A stretch of 13,466 nucleotides of DNA from an uncultured Clostridia bacterium (GTDB taxonomy: Bacteria; Bacillota; Clostridia; Lachnospirales; Lachnospiraceae), in the NCBI GenBank assembly GCA_937896665.1, contig CALBNS010000116.1, positions 1 through 13,466 on the forward strand, written 5' to 3'. This document shows positions 1 through 7,244 of the stretch, one piece after another. Position numbers and translations under genes: made by a program. Below the pieces are notes generated by a model, which was given only the letters and a program-made list of their open reading frames with translations, did no database searches and was not told the origin of the DNA. Positions within the stretch are counted from its first letter, which is position 1; the number at the start of each line of letters is the position of its first letter.

Positions 1-69
1 GTTTGGTTGTGGTGACTTAACAATACTACTTTTATGACTTGCTTTCCACTGTTTTATTATAAAAAATAG

Positions 70-115
70 AAAATCGCTATGCCACAGTCTTGGCAGGCCA
101 TCGCGCAGCGATTTT
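70..115. terminator. Stem-loop, probable terminator of an upstream gene
   Basis: AAAATCGCT (70-78) pairs perfectly with AGCGATTTT (107-115). A second hairpin, TGCCA (80-84) with TGGCA (91-95), sits inside the loop. The A-rich left side and T-rich right side fit a terminator working in either direction, presumably for a gene left of the window. No long T-run follows, so strength is uncertain. Confidence 0.5.
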
Positions 116-149
116 GTTCAATCAGAATTTGTCGGACACAATCTCTCCC

Positions 150-194
150 CAACCTATGGTTGAGTTCGAAAATTCAACCTATAGTTTGTATACA
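150..194 (+). promoter_or_regulatory. Two partially palindromic repeats in the XRE gene promoter region
   Basis: CAACCTATGGTTG (150-162) and CAACCTATAGTTTG (175-188) are near-identical dyads spaced 25 bp apart, just before the regulator gene. A candidate promoter overlaps them: TTCGAA (165-170), 18-bp spacer, TATACA (189-194). Paired dyads over a promoter of an HTH gene suggest autoregulatory operators; the binding protein is inferred, not seen. Confidence 0.4.
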
Positions 195-240
195 GACAGA
201 CTAAAAAACTGTAAAGTTTAGCAAGAAAGGAGGCATATTT

Positions 241-1059
241 ATGAATCAAATTGAAACAGGTAAGTTTATTGCAGCTTGTAGAAAAGAAAAAGGGATGACA
301 CAAGTACAATTAGCCCAAAAACTAAATATTACTGACAGAGCTGTATCAAAATGGGAAACTGGCAAGTGTATGCCCGATTCATCTATTATCCTTGAACTTT
401 GCAAAATTTTAGATGTTTCGGTCAATGATTTATTAAGTGGGGAGAGAATAGAAATGGATAATTATGAGGAAAAAGTTAATGAAAATCTAATTGAATTGAA
501 AAGAAAAGATGAGAATAATATGAACAAAAATACTATAATATCAATAATCTATACGGTTACCATGGTTATTGCTATTCTGGTATGTGGTATATGTGATGTT
601 GCTATATCAGGCGCACTGACATGGTCGCTTATCGCACTTAGTTCTATTTTACTTACATGGATAGCATCTTTTCCTGTTGTGTTGTTGGGAAAAAAGGGTG
701 TTTTGGCAGCGATGGTTGCCATTAGTATTCTCATTATGCCGTTTATGTACATATTGAGTATTTTGATAAAAGTTAATGAAGTATTCAGCATTGGTGCGAT
801 TATGTCAATTATTGCACTTGTTTTTTGGTGGATAATTTATATTCTGTATTACCGATTGAAAGAGCGAAAACTTTTAGCAACAGGAGTCACCTTTTTATTT
901 GCAATTCCTTTTACATTATTGGTAAATATTACATTATCAAGAATGATTGGGGAACCTGTAATTGATATCTGGGATATATTATCAGTATTTATCCTGTTAA
1001 TAATAGCGGTTGCTTTTATAATTGGAGATTATGCTCATAAAAAAGGGTATATAAGATAA
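241..1059 (+). CDS. XRE-family HTH regulator with C-terminal multi-pass membrane domain
   Basis: The protein has 272 residues. Residues 6-66 form a Cro/C1-type helix-turn-helix: the GMTQVQLAQKLNITDRAVSKWE segment places the recognition helix around 31-40, and the domain ends at a typical DVSVNDLLSGE. A charged linker (70-95) leads to about six hydrophobic segments near 97-119, 125-149, 153-176, 181-204, 210-233 and 241-263. The start is supported by AAAGGAGG eight bases upstream. HTH proteins with such membrane tails are common in Firmicutes and are thought to couple a membrane signal to DNA binding; the signal here cannot be told. It stands alone, beside the ICE remnant, with dyads in its promoter that it may bind. 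The HTH call is firm; the regulatory target is inference. Confidence 0.85.
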   Translation: MNQIETGKFIAACRKEKGMTQVQLAQKLNITDRAVSKWETGKCMPDSSIILELCKILDVSVNDLLSGERIEMDNYEEKVNENLIELKRKDENNMNKNTIISIIYTVTMVIAILVCGICDVAISGALTWSLIALSSILLTWIASFPVVLLGKKGVLAAMVAISILIMPFMYILSILIKVNEVFSIGAIMSIIALVFWWIIYILYYRLKERKLLATGVTFLFAIPFTLLVNITLSRMIGEPVIDIWDILSVFILLIIAVAFIIGDYAHKKGYIR

Positions 1060-1121
1060 GTCATCTTTTATAAATTGAAAAATTACTATTTTACACAGTT
1101 TCCCCAACCAATATATCAGTG

Positions 1122-1560
1122 CTTTCGAGTGCCAATATCGAAATCAAGGTAAGGCATCTGATGATGGTCTTATCAGCGATTCCCTGATGTTGAAATCAAC
1201 TGTACCGACTCATCAGAATGCTTCGATGATAACAAGATATATCTGCATAAAAGATTGGAAGAAGAGAAAAATGGAAAGGTAAGAACTCTTCTGGAAAAGG
1301 ATATGGAGTTCCTTGACAACATCCAGATGGAGATGGCAACTGCAAGACAGTTTTTATTTATTGCCAGATGCAAGGGGATGAAACCAGAGCAGGTATTTAA
1401 TTCTGCTAACCGGGTGGAAAAAGTAATCACAGAGCAGGGATTTGAAGTCCGGTGTATGAAAAAGGAAGATATTAAAAGGTTCCTTGCGATTTACTTTGAT
1501 GCATCCATGAATGGAGAGTTGATGCCGGATACTGATGGAGAACAGTTTTATAACCTACCA
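1122..1560 (+). pseudogene. VirB4/TraE-like conjugation ATPase, N-terminal fragment, frameshifted
   Basis: The frame from 1255 to 1560 (102 residues) continues upstream without a start to a stop at 1162. It reads DVEINCTDSSECFDDNKIYL before RLEEEKNGK, and later contains EMATARQFLFIARCKGM, RVEKVITEQGFEV and IKRFLAIYFDASMNGE. From memory this resembles an internal region of VirB4/TraE-type proteins of clostridial conjugative elements. The preceding coding (IEIKVRHLMMVLSAIP) is in another frame; removing one C near 1182-1184 would join the two. Both ends of the parent gene are missing: coding ends at GEQFYN where the 1546-1588 palindrome begins. The ATPase Walker motifs are absent, so it is a dead remnant. 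The parent family is moderately certain. Confidence 0.6.
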
Positions 1561-1598
1561 TAAAAATGTTGACAGGTAGGTTATAAAAGAGATATACT
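1546..1598 (+). promoter_or_regulatory. Promoter embedded in a 14-bp perfect inverted repeat
   Basis: TTTTATAACCTACC (1546-1559) and GGTAGGTTATAAAA (1575-1588) are exact reverse complements around a 15-base centre. The centre ends in a consensus -35, TTGACA (1569-1574). With an 18-bp spacer the -10 is TATACT (1593-1598). The right arm therefore fills most of the spacer, a position where a bound repressor would block RNA polymerase. It drives the ATPase gene starting at 1624. It could instead be an element end. Confidence 0.7.
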
Positions 1599-1623
1599 GT
1601 AAATATGAAGGAGAGTGGTAGTC

Positions 1624-3501
1624 ATGACCGATGTTTATGAACTTATCCGATTATTAGAGGAAAGAATAAAAGAACTTCCAAAAGGGTATATCTCAAAGAA
1701 GAACATTCATGGGAAAACGCAACATTATCTGCAATGGAAAGAAAATGGCAAGGTGAAAAGTAAATATATTCGTGATGAGGAATTGCAGGAGTTGCAGAAT
1801 CAGATAGAAGAACGCAAGAGACTTCAGAGCCGGTTAAAAGAAAAGAAGGCGAAATATATGGCGAATGGAAAAAGGAAGACAAAATATAAAACCAATGTAG
1901 TAACAGGGAAAAATCTGCTTCAGTTAATAGAGCCAGTGAGAGGTTTGGAAAAAAGAGACATCTTTGAAAATATAATCAGATATCTGTATGGTAATGAGCG
2001 AACCAGAGTATGTGCGGTTTATGGTCTTCGAAGGACTGGTAAGACAACAATGCTATTTCAGGCAATTGCAGACATGTCTGAGGAGAATTTTGAAAAGTGT
2101 GCATATATAAAGGCTCGTACAACGGATCAAATTGATATGATTACGGATGAACTGAGTAAACTGCGAGAGGAAGGTTATCAATATGTTTTTATCGATGAAG
2201 TAACATTAATGAAAGACTTTATTGATTCCGCATCATTGTTCTCAGATATTTATGTGCAGATGGGCATGAAGATTGTGCTTTCTGGAACAGACTCACTTGG
2301 ATTTTGGTTTGCGCATGATAATGAATTATATGACAGAGTGCGAATGATTCATACAACCTTTATTCCGTATAAGGAATACAGTCGAATTCTTGGAATAGAC
2401 AGCATTGATGAGTATATACGTTATGGTGGAACATTCCGGGCAGGCGAGATTGATTTTGATGATGAGGATTTGATGATGGAAGACGCATCATTCCGTGATG
2501 ATGAGTCGACACGCAGGTATATTGATACCGCAATTAGTAAAAATATTCAACACTCATTGGAATGTTTTGAATTTGGGCATTATTTCAGAAACTTATATGA
2601 TTTGTACGATGCGGGTGAACTAACAAGTGCGATTAACCGTATTATAGAAGATATGAACCATCGTTTTGTGCTGAAAGTAATTACGAAAGATTTTAAGTCG
2701 AGTGATTACGGAGTTACTGCTCACAACCTCAGAACAGAGAAAGATGAAGAAAAAAGGACAGATATCCTTGATTTAATTGATCGGGGGACAATTACGAAAA
2801 GAATGATGGAGATTCTGGACATTCGTAACAAAGAAAAACAGACGGTGCCAATAACACAGTCCCATGTAATATTGATAAAGAGTTATCTGGAAGCACTTGA
2901 TTTAATTGAAAAATGTCCAATTGAGACAGGAGAACTTGATGTGGAGGCAGAAGAACGTATTCTGTTTACACAGCCGGGTATGCGTTATTGTCAGGCGCAG
3001 GCACTTGTGCATGCGGTATTGGAAGATGATGAATTCAAACAACTACCGGATAAGGAAAAAAGTTATGTTACAGAGCGTATCTTGGAAGAGGTCAGGGGGA
3101 GAATGATGGAAGACATTATTCTGCTTGAAACAACAAAGGCCCTAGGTAAGAATTATAAAGTATTTAAACTTCAATTCCGTACCGGAGAATTTGATATGGT
3201 AATCCGAGATAAGAACAATAATACTTGTGCCATCTATGAAATCAAACACAGCAAAGAGTATGTAAGGGAGCAGGGGCGTCATCTGATGGATGAAAAGAAA
3301 CTCGGCCTTACTACTCCACGTTATGGTTCGCTCGTAGGAAGATTTGTTTTATATCTTGGAGAAAACATGGATTCAGAGGATGGTATTGCATATTGCAATG
3401 TAGAGGAGTTCCTAAAGAATCTGCCAAACATCAGTTTAAGCAGTGGATTGGAGAATGATATGGCAGAAGAGGAAGAGCAGGGTATTGCACCGACTATGTA
3501 G
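1624..3501 (+). CDS. AAA+ ATPase with PD-(D/E)XK nuclease-like C-terminus (AAA_14/DUF4143-like)
   Basis: The product has 625 residues from ATG 1624, chosen because AAGGAG (1608-1613) is well spaced for it; an in-frame GTG at 1615 is too close. Residues 1-80 are a lysine-rich region with SKKNIHGKTQHYLQWKENGK, resembling small basic proteins of uncharacterised families. Walker A is GLRRTGKTT (134-142) and Walker B is YVFIDEV (187-193), followed by the sensor-like LSGTDS. The C-terminus has GEFDMVI and, after a short spacer, YEIKHS, which fits the D...E-x-K active site of PD-(D/E)XK nucleases. The architecture matches archaeal-type ATPase/DUF4143 proteins, whose cellular role is poorly known. 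It has its own promoter and terminator, lies inside a decayed ICE and looks intact, so it is probably later cargo. Domain calls are good; function is not assigned. Confidence 0.75.
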   Translation: MTDVYELIRLLEERIKELPKGYISKKNIHGKTQHYLQWKENGKVKSKYIRDEELQELQNQIEERKRLQSRLKEKKAKYMANGKRKTKYKTNVVTGKNLLQLIEPVRGLEKRDIFENIIRYLYGNERTRVCAVYGLRRTGKTTMLFQAIADMSEENFEKCAYIKARTTDQIDMITDELSKLREEGYQYVFIDEVTLMKDFIDSASLFSDIYVQMGMKIVLSGTDSLGFWFAHDNELYDRVRMIHTTFIPYKEYSRILGIDSIDEYIRYGGTFRAGEIDFDDEDLMMEDASFRDDESTRRYIDTAISKNIQHSLECFEFGHYFRNLYDLYDAGELTSAINRIIEDMNHRFVLKVITKDFKSSDYGVTAHNLRTEKDEEKRTDILDLIDRGTITKRMMEILDIRNKEKQTVPITQSHVILIKSYLEALDLIEKCPIETGELDVEAEERILFTQPGMRYCQAQALVHAVLEDDEFKQLPDKEKSYVTERILEEVRGRMMEDIILLETTKALGKNYKVFKLQFRTGEFDMVIRDKNNNTCAIYEIKHSKEYVREQGRHLMDEKKLGLTTPRYGSLVGRFVLYLGENMDSEDGIAYCNVEEFLKNLPNISLSSGLENDMAEEEEQGIAPTM

Positions 3502-3510
3502 AGGCAGACT

Positions 3511-3535
3511 GATAGCCTATGTATGATAGGTTATC
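3511..3535 (+). repeat. Stem-loop just after the ATPase gene, sharing TAGGTTAT with the upstream palindrome
   Basis: GATAGCCTAT (3511-3520) pairs with ATAGGTTATC (3526-3535) over a 5-base loop, with one G:T pair. The right arm contains TAGGTTAT, also present in the right arm of the palindrome at 1575-1588, so the gene is bracketed by related hairpins. No T-run follows; it is unlikely to be the terminator. Confidence 0.5.
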
Positions 3536-3561
3536 TTATCACAAACTAAATAGTAAAATTC

Positions 3562-3603
3562 AAATCAGTCGTTTTGCAGAGGGTAGAACGACTGATTTTT
3601 TGT
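3562..3603 (+). terminator. Rho-independent terminator of the ATPase gene
   Basis: AAATCAGTCGTT (3562-3573) and AACGACTGATTT (3587-3598) form a perfect 12-bp stem with a 13-base loop, followed by further Ts. It lies 60 bases after the ATPase stop codon and isolates that gene from the VirD4 remnant. Confidence 0.85.
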
Positions 3604-3651
3604 CTTTCTGCTTGTCGGCGAAGCGGCAGCAAGGAGGAAAATACGAATACG

Positions 3652-4248
3652 TTTTTTATGATTTCCTTGATTATTCAACAGCTATATCGGGAAATACTGG
3701 CAGTGGCAGATGAAATGGGAGGAAAACTCAAGAACCGTTGTATATTCTTGTGTGACGAGTTTGGCACACTGCCCAGGATAGAATCTGCAGAAATGATGTT
3801 CTCCGTATCACGAAGCAGAAGATTACAGATTGTACCCATTATTCAATCGTTTTCTCAATTAGAAAAGAATTATGGAAAAGAGGGAGCAGAGATTATCATT
3901 GATAATACGCAGCTAACAATTTTCGGTGGTTTTGCACCTAACAGTAGTTCGGCTGAAGTGTTGTCAAAGTCGCTTGGCAGCAGAACAGTCATGTCCGGTT
4001 CTGTCAGCAGGGGAAAGAATGCTCCGTCTCAGAGCCTTCAGATGATAGAACGACCACTTATGACACCAGATGAGCTCAAGAGCATGCCAAAAGGTCAATT
4101 TGTTGTGATGAAGACAGGCTTCTATCCGATGAAAGTGAAACTTAAACTATTCTTTAGATACTTGAAACTGAACAACGATACCGAGTCAAAGGAGGAAAGA
4201 GTAGTTTGTTGTTTCGAATTTTATGCAATCCTTGTTTTGAGATATTAG
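3652..4248 (+). pseudogene. VirD4/TraG coupling protein, C-terminal fragment
   Basis: The open frame resembles the C-terminal half of the type IV secretion coupling protein that brings the relaxosome to the channel during conjugation. Diagnostic stretches are the Walker B-like FLCDEFGTLPRIES (around 3745-3785), SRSRRLQIVPIIQSFSQLEK, DNTQLTIFGGFAPNS and MTPDELKSMPKGQFVVMKTG. Homology begins around FMISLIIQQLYREI (3655) and runs to KLKLFFRY (about 4160); the last residues to the stop look unrelated. The N-terminal membrane anchor and Walker A are missing: the start has been replaced by the terminator region and unrelated sequence. It can no longer work as a coupling ATPase. The family resembles coupling proteins of Tn1549/Tn916-like clostridial elements. 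Family call is confident. Confidence 0.85.
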
Positions 4249-4269
4249 TTCCATGGGAGAATAAACCGA

Positions 4270-4924
4270 TTGAGAGGAGATTTCTTTCGAGAGAAGAACA
4301 GAAAATGTATTCACATAAATCGCACTTTGTCTTGTCGATATGAATATGGGAAAAAGGTAATGCGTTTATCAAAACCAAAGACGCATAATTCAGTTAGAAC
4401 GATTCCTTTTATGGGGGGAAGCGGAAGAAATGTATCTTGCTCAAAAAAAGAAAGTTGAACATTTGAAAAAAACTTTGGGGAAACGATGGAGAGCACCCGA
4501 AGGTTATGAAGATTTGGTTTTTGTAACAACTATGGGTAGCCCGGTAATAAGATATCATGCTGAGAAAGAAATAAAGAAAGCGGTTGTTGAACTGAATTAT
4601 ATAGAAGCAATGAATGCTGTAAAAGAACAAAGAGAACCAGTTGTATTTGAGGATATGTATCCGCATGCTATCAGACACACATTTTGTAGTCGGTGTTTTG
4701 AAGCTAATATGCAACCGAAAGTAGTTCAAAAAATAATGGGACATCAACACTACAGCGCAACAATGGATATATACACTCATGTTATGGCAGATAGATTCGA
4801 AGAAGAAGTTGGAAAATTTGGTATGGCTATGGATGTGGGTGAAGGTGTGGGTATGGCGAACGAAGTCGCTGCAGATACAGAAATGGAAGATGGAGAGAAT
4901 ATGGGGATGGCGATTTCCTTATAA
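4270..4924 (+). pseudogene. ICE tyrosine integrase, C-terminal part with single-base frameshift
   Basis: Two frames make one protein: CIHINRTLSCRYEYGKKV to RTIPFMG (4270-4418), then EAEEMYLAQKKK onward (about 4419-4924). Deleting one G from the six-G run at 4413-4418 joins them exactly. The second part holds the catalytic core of phage-type integrases: HAIRH (His 4664, Arg 4673), GHQHYSATMDIYTHV and the nucleophile Tyr at 4772. The N-terminal arm-binding and core-binding domains and the first catalytic Arg are gone. The tail is odd, rich in Gly, Met and Glu. It resembles Tn916/Tn1549-type integrases and would have marked the right end of the ICE. Inactive as it stands because of the 5' truncation, even if the frameshift were a sequencing error. 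Confidence 0.85.
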
Positions 4925-5187
4925 AATAAGGAAAAGAAAGATGCAAACTTTGCAAAAGAGATTTTATGATGATTTTGCTTCGTTCTTTTATTTGACCATT
5001 CAAAAAACAGGTTGACCATTTTTCAGACATGACTCTAAGGCTTTCGAAAATGGCGCTAAAAATTGCACCGAAAAAAACTGATCATTCGAAAAAATGGTCA
5101 AACACTTTAAAAGAACCCCTGAAAAGCCCGTAAAATCGGCGTTTTTAAGAAAGAAGTTGCAGCACAGACGGGAATGTAAGTATCTAA
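4925..5187. other. Non-coding right-end region of the ICE remnant
   Basis: No convincing gene is seen. The stretch contains the TTGACCATT repeats and an AT-rich spacer. A small GC pairing around 5127-5147 is too weak to call a terminator. This is where an attachment site would be expected after the integrase gene, but no matching copy was found elsewhere in the window. Confidence 0.4.
4992..5101. repeat. Three TTGACCATT sites downstream of the ICE integrase
   Basis: TTGACCATT occurs directly at 4992-5000 and 5012-5020 and inverted (AATGGTCAA) at 5093-5101. The second and third extend to TTGACCATTTTT / AAAAATGGTCAA. Repeats of this sort next to an integrase gene fit arm-type binding sites at an ICE end. 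That role is inference; the repeats themselves are plain. Confidence 0.5.
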
Positions 5188-5432
5188 TTTACACATGTTT
5201 ATTTCAATGAAGATGATTTAGTCGTGCTAGACTACTCAGACAAAGAAATGAGGGGGCGTCGGGAGATGGACAACCACTTTGGAGTGATGTGGGATCTCGC
5301 ACTGGCATGGAGGCAGTCTACACGTTGCTAAACATTGAACGGGGTGTGCCAGAGGTCTGGGGCAGTACGTATGACATTCGTGATTTGCTGACTGCCACGG
5401 TTCAGTTGAACGGGGGTAATTTTCTTAAGTAA
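5188..5432 (+). pseudogene. Frameshifted orphan gene fragment, family unknown
   Basis: One frame (5188-5331) reads FNEDDLVVLDYSDKEMRG then MDNHFGVMWDLAL. A second (about 5304-5432) reads GMEAVYTLLNIERGVPEVWG then STYDIRDLLTATVQLNGG. Both have protein-like composition, and the switch near 5300-5306 looks like one frameshift in a single gene. No start codon or ribosome binding site is visible. It ends just before the terminator at 5444. I do not recognise the family; it may be an ICE or host gene tail left at the junction. Confidence 0.4.
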
Positions 5433-5443
5433 AAAAATAAAAT

Positions 5444-5504
5444 AGTCATTGAAATCCGAACCACACCTGCGGAGACGGACTTCAATGGCTGTTTTTGTTA
5501 TTTT
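5444..5504. terminator. Bidirectional terminator
   Basis: A 15-bp stem, 5444-5458 with 5476-5490, carries one wobble and one mismatch. TTTTTGTTATTTT follows on the plus strand, and an A-rich run (5431-5443) gives Ts on the minus strand. It closes the tspO-like gene on the minus strand and the decayed fragment on the plus strand. Confidence 0.8.
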
Positions 5505-5536
5505 AATATTTGTAGATAATAATCTTTGGTTCTTTT

Positions 5537-5998
5537 TTAATTTAATAGATAGATGGAAAAATTTAAGTAGCCCGCAAAGGTTACCCATAGCAGATATGGG
5601 AGCATCAGATACCCGGCCGGTTTTGATATTTGATGGAACAGATTGGTTGTTTTGATAATCAGCAGCCACAACAGTACAAGCCAGATAAATGCAAACAGGT
5701 ATAGCTCCAGGTTGAAAAAGATAATCGACCAGAAAAAGTTAAATGCAAGCTGAATGCCATATACAATCAGAGCAGTATCGTTTGGCTTTCCGGACGTAAG
5801 CACTAGATACGATGCAATTCCCATAAGGATATACAGTATCGTCCAAACCACCGGGAATAACCAGCCCGGCGGAGCCAGAACCGGTTTGCTAATTAATTCA
5901 AAGGTTTCCATATTGTTTCGTGTTAGAAACGCAGATAAGCTGCCGACTACAAGTGGTATGGCAAGACAGGTAATCAAGTTTTTCCATTGAATTTTCAA
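5537..5998 (-). CDS. tspO: TspO/MBR family tryptophan-rich membrane protein
   Basis: The product is 153 residues from a TTG start at 5998, chosen because AGGGGGTGAT sits right before it; an in-frame ATG at 6019 lies upstream of that site. Five transmembrane segments fall near residues 7-27, 45-66, 74-94, 98-117 and 128-150, the TspO fold. Family signatures are KPVLAPPGWLFPVVW (38-52), NFFW (87-90) and PYLLWVTFAGYLN (134-146). Length is typical of the family. TspO homologues bind porphyrins and other hydrophobic ligands in the membrane, and the bacterial role is linked to stress and tetrapyrrole handling. The gene stands alone, converges on the 5444 terminator and has no visible link to the pilus or ICE genes. 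Family call is very secure. Confidence 0.92.
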   Translation of the reverse strand: MKIQWKNLITCLAIPLVVGSLSAFLTRNNMETFELISKPVLAPPGWLFPVVWTILYILMGIASYLVLTSGKPNDTALIVYGIQLAFNFFWSIIFFNLELYLFAFIWLVLLWLLIIKTTNLFHQISKPAGYLMLPYLLWVTFAGYLNFSIYLLN

Positions 5999-6369
5999 AA
6001 AATCACCCCCTACTATCATTTATGATTAGATTTGGCTTTTTATTCTATCTTATTTGAATTGGAAAAACTGGAATGTAAAGTATTTCTAGGTGCCGGGCAA
6101 GTTCTTCCTAGGAGAGAGAACAGAAAACAATAGAAATTTAGAGGCTCATTTTACTATGGGAACAGTTCTACGATTTATCTTGAAATGTGCAATACTTCCT
6201 TATATAATAAGAAAAAAACGACGGAATAGAAGAGTTAAGTGGGACGTCGTGATGATTCTGAACATGAAAATGTACTTTCCCTCTGTGTCTTACGGCAATT
6301 TTGTTTGAAAATTGGGTACAATAAGAAAGCAGAACAAACAAAAATGCGAACATCAGGAGGGAACCCAAA
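5999..6369. other. Divergent intergenic region with recombinase leader
   Basis: No gene is supported. The region holds the tspO start on the minus strand and, on the plus strand, a promoter at 6180-6208 with a long 5' leader for the recombinase. Leader hairpins include ACGACG (6218-6223) with CGTCGT (6245-6250), and CAATTTT (6296-6302) with AAAATTG (6308-6314). Confidence 0.5.
6180..6208 (+). promoter_or_regulatory. Sigma-70 promoter of the recombinase gene
   Basis: TTGAAA (6180-6185), exactly 17 bp, then consensus TATAAT (6203-6208). It implies a leader of about 155 bases before the recombinase ATG. It lies outside the invertible segment, so recombinase expression should not depend on switch orientation. 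Confidence 0.7.
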
Positions 6370-7209
6370 ATGGAAGAAAGAAAAATAACAGAAAACCAGA
6401 TTCAATCATTTTATCAATATTTAATCCAGGAAGAAAAAAGCACGGCAACCGTGGAGAAATATCTCCGGGATGCACGTGCTTTTGCTCAATATGTTGGTAA
6501 TGAAATTGTGACCAAGGAGGTGGTGATGGCATACAAAAAGTATTTGCAGATAAAAGAATATGCGGTACGGTCCATCAATTCCATGTTGGCTAGTTTGAAT
6601 AGCCTGTTGGATTATCTTGGATGGTCCGACTGTAGGGTGAAATCAATGAAGCAGCAGAAGCAGGTTTACTGCGCTGAGGAAAAAGAACTTACCAAGGCAG
6701 AGTATATGCGGCTTCTGGATGCAGCGAAAAATAGTCCGCAGCTTCGACTGGTCATCGAAACTATCTGCGGCACAGGTATCCGTGTTTCAGAGTTACGCTT
6801 CTTTACCGTAGAAGATGTGAAGCGTGGCGAAGTTGTAGTAAATTGCAAAGGCAAAACCCGAACTATTTTGATTCCAGGTAAACTGCGAAAGCTACTGTTG
6901 GACTTTGCCAAAAAAGAAGAAATTCGCTCCGGAGTGATCTTCATTAACCGAAGCGGAAAGCCGTTAAACCGATGCTGTATATGGGCGCGGATGAAAGCGT
7001 TGTGTGAGGATGCAGGAGTGAATCCTAGCAAGGTGTTCCCACACAATCTGCGAAAATTGTTTGCCCGTACTTTTTACGGTATCGAAAAAGATATCGCGAA
7101 GCTGGCTGACATTTTAGGTCACAGTAGCATCGACACGACCCGCATCTATATTATGACCACCGGCACAGAGCATCGAAAAAAAATCGAACGACTGGGTCTG
7201 GTGGTTTAG
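6370..7209 (+). CDS. Tyrosine site-specific recombinase, putative invertase of the adjacent switch
   Basis: The product is 279 residues, with AGGAGG (6355-6360) nine bases before the ATG. Residues 8-95 form a SAM-like core-binding domain; 105-279 form the catalytic domain. Visible catalytic residues are Arg138 (GTGIRVSEL), a lysine in CKGKTRTI (160-162), His225 and Arg228 (HNLRKLF), His251 (LGHSS) and the nucleophile Tyr260 (TTRIYI). It lacks the extra N-terminal arm-binding domain of ICE integrases and is the size of XerC/D-like and FimB/E-like recombinases. Its stop codon lies 17 bases from an 18-bp inverted repeat bounding a 300-bp segment, the usual layout of a recombinase and its own inversion target. 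Activity on this switch is strongly suggested but not shown. A promoter at 6180 probably drives it. Confidence 0.88.
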   Translation: MEERKITENQIQSFYQYLIQEEKSTATVEKYLRDARAFAQYVGNEIVTKEVVMAYKKYLQIKEYAVRSINSMLASLNSLLDYLGWSDCRVKSMKQQKQVYCAEEKELTKAEYMRLLDAAKNSPQLRLVIETICGTGIRVSELRFFTVEDVKRGEVVVNCKGKTRTILIPGKLRKLLLDFAKKEEIRSGVIFINRSGKPLNRCCIWARMKALCEDAGVNPSKVFPHNLRKLFARTFYGIEKDIAKLADILGHSSIDTTRIYIMTTGTEHRKKIERLGLVV

Positions 7210-7226
7210 GGCAAAAGAAAGCCCTA
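7207..7226. repeat. Small hairpin abutting the left inversion repeat
   Basis: TAGGGC (7207-7212, including the recombinase stop codon) pairs with GCCCTA (7221-7226) over AAAAGAAA. It ends exactly where the left 18-bp repeat begins. There is no T-run, so termination would be weak at best. Confidence 0.5.
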
Positions 7227-7244
7227 ACATAATTCATATTATGT
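7227..7244 (+). repeat. Left inverted repeat of the invertible element
   Basis: ACATAATTCATATTATGT is the exact reverse complement of 7509-7526. Internally it is ACATAAT - TCAT - ATTATGT: two 7-bp inverted half-sites around an asymmetric 4-base centre, the design of a tyrosine-recombinase core site. Confidence 0.9.

Noticed and set aside
3519..3713. Small plus-strand frame overlapping the terminator and VirD4 fragment
   Set aside because: It spans a strong terminator and overlaps the VirD4-like reading frame in another phase; no protein features.
5127..5152. Terminator around AAGCCCGTAAAATCGGCG
   Set aside because: Only three clean GC pairs form before mismatches.
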